Assembly (NCBI RefSeq): GCF_026343185.1
Contig: NZ_JAPEMA010000001.1
Location: 806,001 to 870,000, forward strand
Direction of reading: 5' to 3'
DNA: 64,000 nt
Source: Streptomyces sp. NBC_00091
GTDB lineage: Bacteria > Actinomycetota > Actinomycetes > Streptomycetales > Streptomycetaceae
In this document: piece after piece, positions 25,658 through 34,367 of the stretch
Position numbering within the stretch: the stretch's first letter is position 1
Layout: each line of letters opens with the position of its first letter
Position numbers and translations under genes: made by a program
Notes under the pieces: generated by a model
Databases searched by the model: none
Told to the model about the DNA's origin: nothing
The model's input: the letters and a program-made list of their open reading frames with translations, nothing else

Positions 25658-28072
25658 TCAGCCGGTTCCCGACAGCCGGAGCAGCAGCGGCGCGGCCCGT
25701 TCCCCCCGGACGGAGGTCAGGGAGAGCACCGCGCACCCGGGCGGCACGGCGTGCGCCAGCTCGGAGGCGGACCAGCGCTCGCGCTCCACCTGGCGCACGG
25801 TGACGGCGTCGGTGGTCACGGCCTTGCCGGTGACCAGCTTGCGGAAGGCGTGGATGGCCCGGGTCAGCGGCTGGTCGGCGAAGACGGTCCGGTGGGTGAC
25901 GTCCCGGGTCTCGACCCATTCGGTGCCCCAGGCCTCGGCGAAGCGCTGCCCGTCCCAGGTGGTGACCCCGGAGAAGGCCATCCGGCAGCCGACCGCGCCG
26001 AGCAGCGGCGTCCGCAGGGCCTCCGGTACGTCGTCCAGGGTGCGCAGGGTCAGCAGGACGCCGGCGTTCGCCGAGCGCAGCCGCTGCACGCCGCGGACGG
26101 TCTCCGGGGTGAGGGTGTGCGAGGCGTCGTCGAGGGCGAGGAAGGCGAAGAGCGAGCGGTCGGCGCGGGCGGCGGCGGAGGCGTTGAACTGGGCGAGGAG
26201 CAGCCGGGCCAGCATCCGGGAGGCGTCGGCGTGCGCGCGCTCGGGGAGGTCGACGCGGACCCGGACGGGGTGTCCGAGGGCGCGCAGCGAGAAGGGCCGC
26301 CCGCGCCGCTCGGAGCCGACGGCGCCGGCGTCGAAGGCCCCGACGTCAAAGAACCCGGCGAAGGCGGGCCGGTCCAGCAGGGCGATGCGGTCGGCGAGGG
26401 CCGGGCCGGGGTCCCCGGGGGCCCCTTGCTGGCGCAGGCGGGCGTCGAGTTCGCGGAGCATGGCCTGGCGCCCGGTGCCCTCCAGTGCCTGGCGGAGCGC
26501 GGTGAGGGCGGAGGGCACCCCGTCGAGCAGTTCGCGCAGTTCGGGTACGGCGGGGAAGCGGCCGTACGCCTCGCGGAAGGGGCCGATCAGCTGGGCGAGG
26601 GTGGTCGCGGCCCGGCGTACGTCGCCTCCGGGGACGTCTCCGACGAAGGCCTCGGCGAGGAGGGTGGCGGCCTCGTCGGCGTCGGCGGTGCCGCCGTAGA
26701 GGTCGAGGTCGTGGACGGAGGCGGGGTCGCCGACGCGGACCACGATGTCGTAGGCGCTGTCGGGGCCGAGCTGGGAGCCGGCCGCGCCGACGGCGATGAC
26801 GGCGGCCTGCCCGGCCAGCGCCTGGAGCGCGAGCGATTCGACGACGGGCCGTACGAGGCGGGCGGTCTTCCCGGTGCCGGAGGGTCCGACGGCCAGCAGG
26901 GAGGTTCCGAGTACCCCGGGGTCGAGGGCGAGCCCGGTGCCCCGGCGGGCGTAGGGGTTGCGTTCCCCGTCCTCGACGGTGCCGAGCAGCACCTGCCGGG
27001 CCAGCAGGTCGTGCCGGGCGGCCCGGACCGGCAGGTCCCGGTCGCCGGAGGGGTGGACGCAGGCGCCGGCGCCCTTGTCGCGTACGGCGGCGTCGAAGGC
27101 CCGCAGCCGGGTGGGGTCGGCCCGGACGGACTCCCAGGCCCGCCGGATGCGCGCGTAGTCCACGTCGTTCATCCGGCCGGCCCCGACCTCCCCCGCGAGC
27201 CGCTCGGCAGTCTCCCCCATCCCGGCGGCCCGCACCTCGGGCCAGTCGGCGAGATCGACCGCCGGGGTCTCGGATGGCTGCGGACGCGTGCGGTTCCTGT
27301 CCGCGGGGACGGTGTTCGCCTTGGGGCGGGAGCCCGGGGCGACGAGGCGACGGAGCAGTCGACCGCCGCCGAGCCAGGCGAACGCGAGGACCACCACCGC
27401 GTCGATCACCGTCCTGGTGGTGTCGATGAGTGCGCGATTGGCCTGCGGGTCATCCTCGAAGGAGAGGAAGGACTCCACCAGCTGCCGGATCGGCAGCTGG
27501 TGGTTGTCGATGAGCAACAAGGTCACGTAGGCGAGCGGTACGACCGCGAGGGCCTGGATCCCGGCACCGCGCGCGACGATCAGGCGGTTCCAGGCCGCGC
27601 CCCAGCTCCCGAGGCGGCCGAATCCGTAGAGCAGGCCCGCGACGAAGAGCAGTTCGTAGATGGGCTTGGCTCGCATTCCGCCCTGCCGCACCACGGGCTC
27701 GCCGTTCGCAGCCCACCAGCTGTCCGGCGTGAACAACTTCAGCGGCACGTCCCAGAAGGGGATGTAGGAGTTGCGCATGAGCGACCAGACGAGCACACAG
27801 GCCAGAAACGAAATGGCGGCTCCGACGACGAGGGACCGGTCGTCGGTCCGCGTCGGCTCCATGTCGGGACGCGAGGTGTAGCCGTAGCGCCACACCCCCG
27901 GATCAGCGGCCGGACGGGCGGTGTGCAGCCATTGGACGAGTGACGGCCCCTGCCCGTCACCGCCCGCGTCCGGCGCATGGGACGGCCTCGGGGGGACGGC
28001 CGGCGGGCCCGCCGGCCGGGGGACGTGACCCTCGCGGGTCGACTGTCCGTCATGCGTGCCCTCGGTGTTCAT
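25658..28072 (-). CDS. Membrane-anchored TraD/VirD4-like (FtsK-HerA) ATPase
   Basis: 804 residues. After a Pro-rich cytoplasmic start come hydrophobic segments near residues 80-100, 140-165 and 175-200 plus one near 225-245, then a P-loop domain: Walker A GPSGTGKTARLV with Lys402, and a Walker B candidate FLALDDASHTL followed by AGVLLTLRTLDD. The arrangement resembles type IV coupling proteins, but no relaxase, VirB4 or other transfer gene is nearby. It is transcribed away from gabT. Streptomyces often keeps such an 'ATP/GTP-binding protein' here; its role is unknown. ATG 28072 is preceded by AGGGG. Confidence 0.8.
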   Translation of the reverse strand: MNTEGTHDGQSTREGHVPRPAGPPAVPPRPSHAPDAGGDGQGPSLVQWLHTARPAADPGVWRYGYTSRPDMEPTRTDDRSLVVGAAISFLACVLVWSLMRNSYIPFWDVPLKLFTPDSWWAANGEPVVRQGGMRAKPIYELLFVAGLLYGFGRLGSWGAAWNRLIVARGAGIQALAVVPLAYVTLLLIDNHQLPIRQLVESFLSFEDDPQANRALIDTTRTVIDAVVVLAFAWLGGGRLLRRLVAPGSRPKANTVPADRNRTRPQPSETPAVDLADWPEVRAAGMGETAERLAGEVGAGRMNDVDYARIRRAWESVRADPTRLRAFDAAVRDKGAGACVHPSGDRDLPVRAARHDLLARQVLLGTVEDGERNPYARRGTGLALDPGVLGTSLLAVGPSGTGKTARLVRPVVESLALQALAGQAAVIAVGAAGSQLGPDSAYDIVVRVGDPASVHDLDLYGGTADADEAATLLAEAFVGDVPGGDVRRAATTLAQLIGPFREAYGRFPAVPELRELLDGVPSALTALRQALEGTGRQAMLRELDARLRQQGAPGDPGPALADRIALLDRPAFAGFFDVGAFDAGAVGSERRGRPFSLRALGHPVRVRVDLPERAHADASRMLARLLLAQFNASAAARADRSLFAFLALDDASHTLTPETVRGVQRLRSANAGVLLTLRTLDDVPEALRTPLLGAVGCRMAFSGVTTWDGQRFAEAWGTEWVETRDVTHRTVFADQPLTRAIHAFRKLVTGKAVTTDAVTVRQVERERWSASELAHAVPPGCAVLSLTSVRGERAAPLLLRLSGTG

Positions 28073-28311
28073 GAACCCCTGCCCCCTGCCCGTTCCCAAC
28101 GCGCCGCGGCGCTCAATCTAGTGCCCGGTCCGGCACTTCGGCCCGCACCCTGCGGTGATCAACGAGACACGTCCCGGTTCCTTCCTATGGCCGTCACGGA
28201 CAAGGACACGCGGGTACCACTCCCGAACGGAGCATGCCTTACCCCCTCCCCCGGGCCTAGCCTGCGGACAAAGACACAAGTGCGTCCGAAAACACCCCCC
28301 AGGAGCCCTCT

Positions 28312-29646
28312 ATGACCGCTGTCCCGCAGGAGCGCCGCATCGTCACCGCGATCCCCGGCCCCAAGTCGCAGGAGCTGCAGGCCCGTCGTCTCGGCGTGGT
28401 GGCCGGTGGCGTGGGCTCCGTGCTCCCCGTCTTCACGGCCCGCGCGGGCGGCGGCATCATCGAGGACGTCGACGGCAACCGTCTGATCGACTTCGGTTCC
28501 GGCATCGCCGTGACCTCGGTCGGCGCCTCCGCCGAGGCCGTCGTGCGCCGCGCCTCCGCGCAGCTCGCCGACTTCACGCACACCTGCTTCATGGTCACGC
28601 CGTACGAGGGCTACGTCGAGGTCTGCGAGGCCCTCGCCGAGCTGACCCCGGGTGACCACGCGAAGAAGTCGGCCCTGTTCAACTCGGGCGCCGAGGCCGT
28701 CGAGAACGCCGTCAAGATCGCCCGTTCGTACACCAAGCGCCAGGCCGTCGTCGTCTTCGACCACGGCTACCACGGCCGTACGAACCTCACGATGGCGCTG
28801 ACCTCGAAGAACATGCCGTACAAGCAGGGCTTCGGTCCGTTCGCCCCCGAGGTCTACCGCGTTCCGGTCGCCTACGGCTACCGCTGGCCCACCGGCGCCG
28901 AGAACTGCGGCCCCGAGGCCGCCGCCCAGGCGATCGACCAGATCAGCAAGCAGATCGGCGCCGACAACGTCGCCGCGATCATCATCGAGCCGGTCCTCGG
29001 CGAGGGCGGCTTCATCGAGCCGGCCAAGGGCTTCCTCCCGGCGATCGTGAAGTTCGCCAACGACAACGGCATCGTCTTCGTCGCCGACGAGATCCAGTCC
29101 GGCTTCTGCCGCACCGGCCAGTGGTTCGCGTGCGAGGACGAGGGCATCGTCCCGGACCTGATCACCACCGCCAAGGGCATCGCGGGCGGTCTGCCGCTCG
29201 CCGCCGTGACCGGCCGCGCCGAGATCATGGACGCCGCGCACGCGGGCGGCCTGGGCGGCACGTACGGCGGCAACCCGGTGGCGTGCGCCGGTGCGCTCGG
29301 CTCCATCGAGACCATGAAGGAGCTCGACCTCAACGCCGCGGCGAAGAAGATCGAGTCCCTCATGAAGGCCCGTCTGACGGCCATGCAGGAGAAGTACGAG
29401 ATCATCGGTGACATCCGCGGCCGCGGCGCCATGATCGCGATCGAGCTCGTCAAGGACCCGGTCTCCAAGACCCCGTTCCCGGAGGCGGCCGGCGCCCTCG
29501 CCAAGGCCTGCCACGCCGAGGGCCTGCTCGTCCTCACCTGCGGCACCTACGGCAACGTGCTCCGCTTCCTGCCGCCGATCGTCATCGGCGAGGACCTGCT
29601 GAACGAGGGCCTGGACATCATCGAGGCCGCCTTCGCGGGCATCTGA
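28312..29646 (+). CDS. gabT: 4-aminobutyrate aminotransferase
   Basis: 444 residues of the class III PLP aminotransferases. Landmarks: GAEAVENAVKIAR, FDHGYHGRTNLTMALT, IIIEPVLGEGG, ADEIQSGFCRTG and the PLP-Schiff-base lysine in TTAKGIAGGLPL (Lys288). It transfers the amino group of GABA to 2-oxoglutarate, giving succinate semialdehyde and glutamate. AGGAG precedes the ATG by 6-7 nt. It is divergent from the TraD-like ATPase and close to an aldehyde dehydrogenase that could oxidise its product. Single-gene transcript, with a hairpin at 29684-29722. Confidence 0.95.
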   Translation: MTAVPQERRIVTAIPGPKSQELQARRLGVVAGGVGSVLPVFTARAGGGIIEDVDGNRLIDFGSGIAVTSVGASAEAVVRRASAQLADFTHTCFMVTPYEGYVEVCEALAELTPGDHAKKSALFNSGAEAVENAVKIARSYTKRQAVVVFDHGYHGRTNLTMALTSKNMPYKQGFGPFAPEVYRVPVAYGYRWPTGAENCGPEAAAQAIDQISKQIGADNVAAIIIEPVLGEGGFIEPAKGFLPAIVKFANDNGIVFVADEIQSGFCRTGQWFACEDEGIVPDLITTAKGIAGGLPLAAVTGRAEIMDAAHAGGLGGTYGGNPVACAGALGSIETMKELDLNAAAKKIESLMKARLTAMQEKYEIIGDIRGRGAMIAIELVKDPVSKTPFPEAAGALAKACHAEGLLVLTCGTYGNVLRFLPPIVIGEDLLNEGLDIIEAAFAGI

Positions 29647-29683
29647 CCGAACGTCCAGTTCGAAGGTCTAGAACGCACGGACG

Positions 29684-29722
29684 CAGCGCCCGCCCTCTAC
29701 CACCGGTAACAGTCGGGCGCTG
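29684..29722 (+). terminator. Probable terminator of gabT
   Basis: Arms CAGCGCCCG (29684-29692) and CGGGCGCTG (29714-29722), 38 bp after the gabT stop, with a 21-base loop. No T-run follows, as is usual in Streptomyces. Confidence 0.5.
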
Positions 29723-29801
29723 TGAAGAAGCTGTGGGGGGCCGATGGCGGGAGCGCGTTCCCGCTGTCGGTCCCCCTTTCGCTGGCGTACGGTTTCTGCA
29801 G

Positions 29802-30584
29802 ATGAGTGAGACAGACCGCTTCCGGGAGACCGGGGGCGACTCCGGTACCGGGCTTCCCCAGCGCCGTACTGGGCATGCGTTCGCGCACACTCCTCTCAGA
29901 TCGGACGGCCGTCCGCCCCAAACCCCCCGGGGCGTACGGCAACCCGATCCGGGCGGCCGTCCCGGAACCATCCCCCCTGTTCCGGGACGGCCGGCCATTC
30001 TCCCGGCGGCCCTGTGCGCCGCCTTCTGCGCCGCCCTCTTCGCCCTGATCACCTGGCAGGTCCTGGTGTCGGGCCCGCTCCTGGTCCCGGACCACGCGGT
30101 CAGCCGCGCCGTCGTGCGCACCGTCCCCGACGCGGTGACCGAACGCCTCGCGGACCTCGGCAACATCCCCGTCGCCGTCCCGGTCCTCGCGCTGGCCATG
30201 GCGTACGCCGCCTGGCGCGGCCGGCGCCCCGCCGCCCTCGCGGCCGGCCTGGCGATGGCCCTGGTGCCGGCGCTGATCGTGCCCCTCAAGGCGTGGACGG
30301 CCCGGCCGGGCCCGCTGGAGCCCTGGGCCGCCGGCTACTACCCCTCGGGGCACACGGCCACCGCCCTGATGGCCTACGTGGGCGCGGCCCTGCTCGTCGC
30401 CCCGTACACCCGCCGCCGCTGGCCGCTCGCCCTCGCCCTCGGGCTCTCGGTGGCGACCGCCGCCGGCCTGGTGCTGCGCGGGTTCCACTGGCCGCTCGAC
30501 GTCCTGGCCAGCGTGCTGCTGTGCGTCCCGCTGCTGCTCGGGGTCCGCCGGGCGGCCGGCCGCGGGAGTGCCCGGAGCCGCTGA
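29802..30584 (+). CDS. PAP2-superfamily membrane phosphatase
   Basis: 260 residues with about five membrane segments from residue 75 on. The three acid-phosphatase motifs are present: KAWTARPGP (KxxxxxxRP type), YYPSGHTATA (PSGH) and LRGFHWPLDVLAS (SRxxxxxHxxxD type). Such enzymes dephosphorylate lipid phosphates such as phosphatidic acid or undecaprenyl diphosphate outside the membrane. The first 70 residues are hydrophilic and Pro/Arg-rich. ATG 29802 lacks a Shine-Dalgarno but has TACGGT 8 nt upstream, so the mRNA may be leaderless; a downstream start is also possible. Confidence 0.85.
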   Translation: MSETDRFRETGGDSGTGLPQRRTGHAFAHTPLRSDGRPPQTPRGVRQPDPGGRPGTIPPVPGRPAILPAALCAAFCAALFALITWQVLVSGPLLVPDHAVSRAVVRTVPDAVTERLADLGNIPVAVPVLALAMAYAAWRGRRPAALAAGLAMALVPALIVPLKAWTARPGPLEPWAAGYYPSGHTATALMAYVGAALLVAPYTRRRWPLALALGLSVATAAGLVLRGFHWPLDVLASVLLCVPLLLGVRRAAGRGSARSR

Positions 30585-30589
30585 CCGCG

Positions 30590-31054
30590 TCACGGCGTGC
30601 GGCCCCCCTCCGCCAGCGCCTGCCCCGCGGCCTCGTGCATCGCGAGCTCCAGCGCCACCGGGTCGGTGAGGGTGCCCCGCCCGTCCGGGACCACCAGCCA
30701 GTGGACCCCGGCCCTGCCCCGGCCGGGGTACGGGGCCACGATCCAGCTCCCGCGCCCGGCTCCGCGTACGCCCGTGCCGATCCAGCGGGACGCGGTGCCC
30801 GGGGGCACGAAGAAGCCCAGCCTGGTATCGCCCGGGCCGGCGAGCACCGGGCCGGGCGGGCCGGACAGCAGGTGCAGTACGTCGAGGGTGGCCAGCCCCA
30901 GCTCCCCCGGCACGATCAGCACGTCCCAGTGCCGGCCGGCGGGCAGCAGGACGACCCCGAGAGGATTGCGCTCCCACTCCCACCGGCAGGCCTCCGGATC
31001 CGGTGCCGCCGACACCAGCCATTCCACTGCGGTCCTCGCCCCGGGGAGCGTCAT
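30590..31054 (-). CDS. Conserved hypothetical actinobacterial protein
   Basis: 154 residues: VEWLVSAAPDPEACRWEW, then WDVLIVPGELGLATLDVLHLL, LGFFVPPGTASRWIGTGVRG, GSWIVAPYPGRGRAGVHWLV and LTDPVALELAMHEAAGQAL. The layout is reminiscent of small Streptomyces proteins related to the N-terminal bifunctional primase-polymerase region, but the acidic catalytic triad is not evident, so I do not assign activity. It converges tail to tail with the PAP2 gene with a 5-bp gap. ATG 31054 is preceded by a weak purine stretch. Confidence 0.65.
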   Translation of the reverse strand: MTLPGARTAVEWLVSAAPDPEACRWEWERNPLGVVLLPAGRHWDVLIVPGELGLATLDVLHLLSGPPGPVLAGPGDTRLGFFVPPGTASRWIGTGVRGAGRGSWIVAPYPGRGRAGVHWLVVPDGRGTLTDPVALELAMHEAAGQALAEGGRTP

Positions 31055-31201
31055 CGCCCGGCCTCCGTTCGTCTCGTGCGGTGAGGGGTTCTCACCGGGA
31101 GAGAGCGGGGCCGGGCCGCGCCATGACGCGGGTTCGGCCACCCCGTGGAGGTGAAACGGGTCGCGGGGTGGCCGCGGGGGTGCGCCGGGGGCGTGCGGGT
31201 G

Positions 31202-32620
31202 TCAGCTGTCGAAGCCGAGGCCGAGGCGGTCCAGGGTCTTGAGCCACAGGTTGCGGTGGCCGCCCCGGGCGTCGGCGCGGGCCAGCGACCACTTGGTGAG
31301 GGCGATCCCGGTCCAGGCGAAGGGCTCGGGCGGGAACGGCATGGGCTTGGACCTCACCATCTTCAGCCGGGTGCGCTCGGTGGACAGGCCGTCCAGCAGG
31401 TCCAGCATCACGTCCGCGCCGAAGCGGGTGGCGCCCACCCCGAGGCCGGTGTACCCGGCGGCGTAGGCCACCTTGCCGGAGTGCGCGGTGCCGAAGAAGG
31501 CCGAGAAGCGGGAGCAGGTGTCGATCGCCCCGCCCCAGGCGTGGCTGAAGCGCACCCCCTCCAGCTGCGGGAAGGCGGTGAAGAAGTGCTCGGCGAGCTT
31601 GAGGTAGGTCTCGGGGCGGTGGTCGTACTCGGAATCGAGCTTCCCCCGGTAGGGGTAGATCGCGTCGTAGCCGCCCCACAGGATCCGGTGGTCCTTGGTG
31701 ATCCGGAAGTAGTGGAACTGGTTGGCGCTGTCGCCCAGCCCCTGGCGGTTCTTCCAGCCGATCGAGGCCAGCTGCGCCGCGTCCAGCGGCTCGGTCATCA
31801 TCGCGTAGTCGTAGACCGGGACGGTGAGGGGGCGGATGCGGCGCACCAGCGACGGGAAGATGTTGGTGCCCAGGGCGACCCGGCGGGCGAGGATCGTGCC
31901 GTAGGGGGTCTGCACGGTCATGCCGCGGCCGGCCGAGGCCATCTTGAGGCCGCGGGTGTTCTCGTAGATCCGCACGCCCTGTTCCAGGCAGGCCCGCTTG
32001 AGGCCCCAGGCCAGCTTCGCCGGGTGGAGCATGGCGACGCCGTCGCGGTCCCACAGGCCCGCGAGGAAGGTGGGCGAGTCGACCTCCGCGCGCAGCGCCT
32101 CGCCCTCCAGCCATTCGGAGCCGTCGCCGAGGCCGAGGCCGCGCGCCTCCTCGTACAGTTCCCGCAGTTCCTCGACCTGGTGCGGTTCGGTGGCCACGTC
32201 GATCTCGCCGGTGCGCTCGAAGTCGCAGTCGATGCCGTAGCGGGCGACGGCCTCCTCGATGGCGTCGAGGTTGCGGGCGCCCAGCTCCTCCAGCTTCTTC
32301 AGCTCTCCGGGCCAGCGGGCCAGGCCGTTGGAGAGGCCGTGGGTGAGGGAGGCGGCGCAGAACCCGCCGTTGCGGCCGGAGGCGGCCCAGCCCGCCTCCT
32401 TGCTCTCGATCAGTACGACGTCCCGGCCCGGGTCGCGCTCCTTGGCGAGCAGCGCGGTCCACAGGCCGCTGTAGCCGCCGCCGACGACCAGGAGGTCGCA
32501 GCGCTCGTCGGAGGTGAGGGCCGGCTGCGGAGCGGGCCTGCCGGGGTCGTCCAGCCAGTACGAGACCGGCTTCGCTTCGGAAAGGGATTTCGCAACACTA
32601 CGCATGGCGACTGGGGCCAT
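31202..32620 (-). CDS. FAD-dependent amine oxidoreductase (PuuB/DAO-like)
   Basis: 472 residues of the D-amino-acid-oxidase superfamily. The dinucleotide motif DLLVVGGGYSGLWTALLAKE is at about 42-61, SGRNGGFCAASL near 84-95 is the FAD contact common to gamma-glutamylputrescine oxidases, and FSHAWGGAID with AAGYTGLGVGATRFGA closes the FAD domain. PuuB-type enzymes oxidise gamma-glutamylputrescine or similar amines to the aldehyde. It is the last gene of the aldehyde dehydrogenase-potDABC operon, 23 bp after potC, so a polyamine-derived substrate is likely. AGGGAG lies about 10 nt upstream of ATG 32620. Confidence 0.9.
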   Translation of the reverse strand: MAPVAMRSVAKSLSEAKPVSYWLDDPGRPAPQPALTSDERCDLLVVGGGYSGLWTALLAKERDPGRDVVLIESKEAGWAASGRNGGFCAASLTHGLSNGLARWPGELKKLEELGARNLDAIEEAVARYGIDCDFERTGEIDVATEPHQVEELRELYEEARGLGLGDGSEWLEGEALRAEVDSPTFLAGLWDRDGVAMLHPAKLAWGLKRACLEQGVRIYENTRGLKMASAGRGMTVQTPYGTILARRVALGTNIFPSLVRRIRPLTVPVYDYAMMTEPLDAAQLASIGWKNRQGLGDSANQFHYFRITKDHRILWGGYDAIYPYRGKLDSEYDHRPETYLKLAEHFFTAFPQLEGVRFSHAWGGAIDTCSRFSAFFGTAHSGKVAYAAGYTGLGVGATRFGADVMLDLLDGLSTERTRLKMVRSKPMPFPPEPFAWTGIALTKWSLARADARGGHRNLWLKTLDRLGLGFDS

Positions 32621-32643
32621 GGCTTCCAACTCCCTACAGGGGT

Positions 32644-33438
32644 CTACTTCGGTTGTGCCTTCTTGCGGCGGTTGCCGGCCCACTGGCCGGCGAGGACCAC
32701 CAGCACCGCGATGACGAACATCGCCGTACCGATGACGTTGATCTGCACGGGCGTACCGCGCTGGGCCGATCCCCACACGAACATGGGGAAGGTGACGGTG
32801 TTGCCCGAGTTGAAGTTGGTGATGATGAAGTCGTCGAAGGAGAGCGCGAAGGACAGCAGCGCGCCCGCCGCGATACCCGGGGCCGCGATCGGCAGGGTGA
32901 CCCTCAGGAAGGTCTGCACCGGTCCGGCGTAGAGGTCGCGGGCGGCCTCCTCCAGGCGCGGGTCCATCGACAGGACGCGTGCCTTGACGGCGGCGACGAC
33001 GAAGCTGAGGCAGAACATGACGTGGGCGATCAGGATCGTCCAGAAGCCCAGCTGGATGCCCATGTTGAGGAAGAGGGCGAGCAGCGAGGCCGCCATCACG
33101 ATCTCGGGCATGGCCATCGGCAGGAAGATCAGCGAGTTGACCGCCCCGCGCGCCCGGAAGCGGTAGCGGACCAGCGCGAAGGCTATGGCGGTGCCGAGGG
33201 CCGTGGCGCCGATGGTGGCCCACAGGGCGATCTGGAGGGAGAGCGCGAGGGAGCCGCACATGTCGGCGACCCCGCAGGGGTCCTTCCAGGCGTCGAGGGA
33301 GAACTCCTGCCAGGCGTAGTTGAACCGCCCGGTGGGGTTGTTGAAGGAGAACACCGTCACGACGAGGTTCGGCAGGATCATGTACGCGAGCGTGCCGAGG
33401 CCCGCGATGACGACGAGATTGCGGCGCAGCCAACGCAT
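32644..33438 (-). CDS. potC: Polyamine ABC transporter permease PotC
   Basis: 264 residues with six membrane segments and the binding-protein-dependent permease EAA loop (EEAARDLYAGPVQTFLRVTLP near residues 160-180), which docks onto the ATPase. The FNNPTGRFNY and FDDFIITNFNSG segments are typical of PotC. Its ATG overlaps the potB stop (TGATG at 33436-33440). Together with PotABD it imports spermidine/putrescine. Confidence 0.93.
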   Translation of the reverse strand: MRWLRRNLVVIAGLGTLAYMILPNLVVTVFSFNNPTGRFNYAWQEFSLDAWKDPCGVADMCGSLALSLQIALWATIGATALGTAIAFALVRYRFRARGAVNSLIFLPMAMPEIVMAASLLALFLNMGIQLGFWTILIAHVMFCLSFVVAAVKARVLSMDPRLEEAARDLYAGPVQTFLRVTLPIAAPGIAAGALLSFALSFDDFIITNFNSGNTVTFPMFVWGSAQRGTPVQINVIGTAMFVIAVLVVLAGQWAGNRRKKAQPK

Positions 33439-34367
33439 CAGACCAGGTCCTCCGTCCCCGCTCGGCGGATGTAGATGGTGACCATGATCAGCACGATGGC
33501 CATGAGGATGAAGGACAGCGCGGCCGCCGTCGGGTAGTCGAGGATCCGCAGGTACTGCGACTGGATGACGTTGCCGATCATCCGGGTGTCCGTGGAGCCG
33601 AGCAGTTCGGCGTTGACGTAGTCGCCGCTCGCGGGGATGAAGGTGAGCAGGGTTCCGGAGACCACGCCCGGCATCGACAGCGGGAAGGTCACCTTGCGGA
33701 ACACCGTGGCGGGGCGGGCGTACAGGTCGCCGGCGGCCTCGTGGAGGCGGGTGTCGATGCGCTCCAGGGAGGTGTAGAGCGGCAGGATCATGAAGGGGAG
33801 GAAGTTGTAGGTCAGACCGCAGACCACGGCGAGCGGCGTGGCCAGTACCCGGTCCCCCTCGGTCATGCCGAGCCAGCTGGTGACGTCCAGGAAGCCGACC
33901 GCGTTGAGGGCGCCGACCACCGGGCCGCCGTCGGCCAGGATGGTCTTCCAGGCCAGCGTGCGGATCAGGAAGCTGGTGAAGAACGGGGCGATGACGAGGA
34001 CCAGCAAAAGGTTTCGCCAGCGGCCCGCCTTGAAGGCGATCAGGTAGGCCAGCGGGTAGCCGAGCAGCAGGCACAGCGCGGTCGCGGTGCCGGCGTAGAG
34101 CAGGGAGCGCAGGAACTGCGGGAGGTACTCGGTCAGGGCGTCCCAGTAGGTCTGGAAGTGCCAGGTGACCTGGAAGCCCTCTTCGAGCGAGCCGGTCTGC
34201 ACCGAGGTGGAGGCCTGGTAGATCATCGGCAGCACGAAGAAGACGAGCAGCCACAGGATGCCGGGGAGCAGCAGCCAGTACGGGATCAGGCGCTTCTTCA
34301 GGGACGCCTTGTGGACCGGGGGCTCGGCGGGTGCGGAGGCCTCGGGCGGCGCCGCGGTGGCCGTCAT
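33438..34367 (-). CDS. potB: Polyamine ABC transporter permease PotB
   Basis: 309 residues with an Ala/Pro-rich cytoplasmic N-terminus, six membrane segments and the EAA loop HEAAGDLYARPATVFRKVTFP. IAPFFTSFLIRTLAWKTIL is highly characteristic of PotB. It overlaps potA by 4 bp (ATGA at 34364-34367) and potC by 1 bp, so the transporter genes are translationally coupled. Confidence 0.93.
   Translation of the reverse strand: MTATAAPPEASAPAEPPVHKASLKKRLIPYWLLLPGILWLLVFFVLPMIYQASTSVQTGSLEEGFQVTWHFQTYWDALTEYLPQFLRSLLYAGTATALCLLLGYPLAYLIAFKAGRWRNLLLVLVIAPFFTSFLIRTLAWKTILADGGPVVGALNAVGFLDVTSWLGMTEGDRVLATPLAVVCGLTYNFLPFMILPLYTSLERIDTRLHEAAGDLYARPATVFRKVTFPLSMPGVVSGTLLTFIPASGDYVNAELLGSTDTRMIGNVIQSQYLRILDYPTAAALSFILMAIVLIMVTIYIRRAGTEDLV

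Noticed and set aside
25658..28072. Conjugative element centred on the TraD-like ATPase
   Set aside because: No relaxase, integrase, replication or mating-pair gene is nearby, and flanking genes are conserved metabolic ones.
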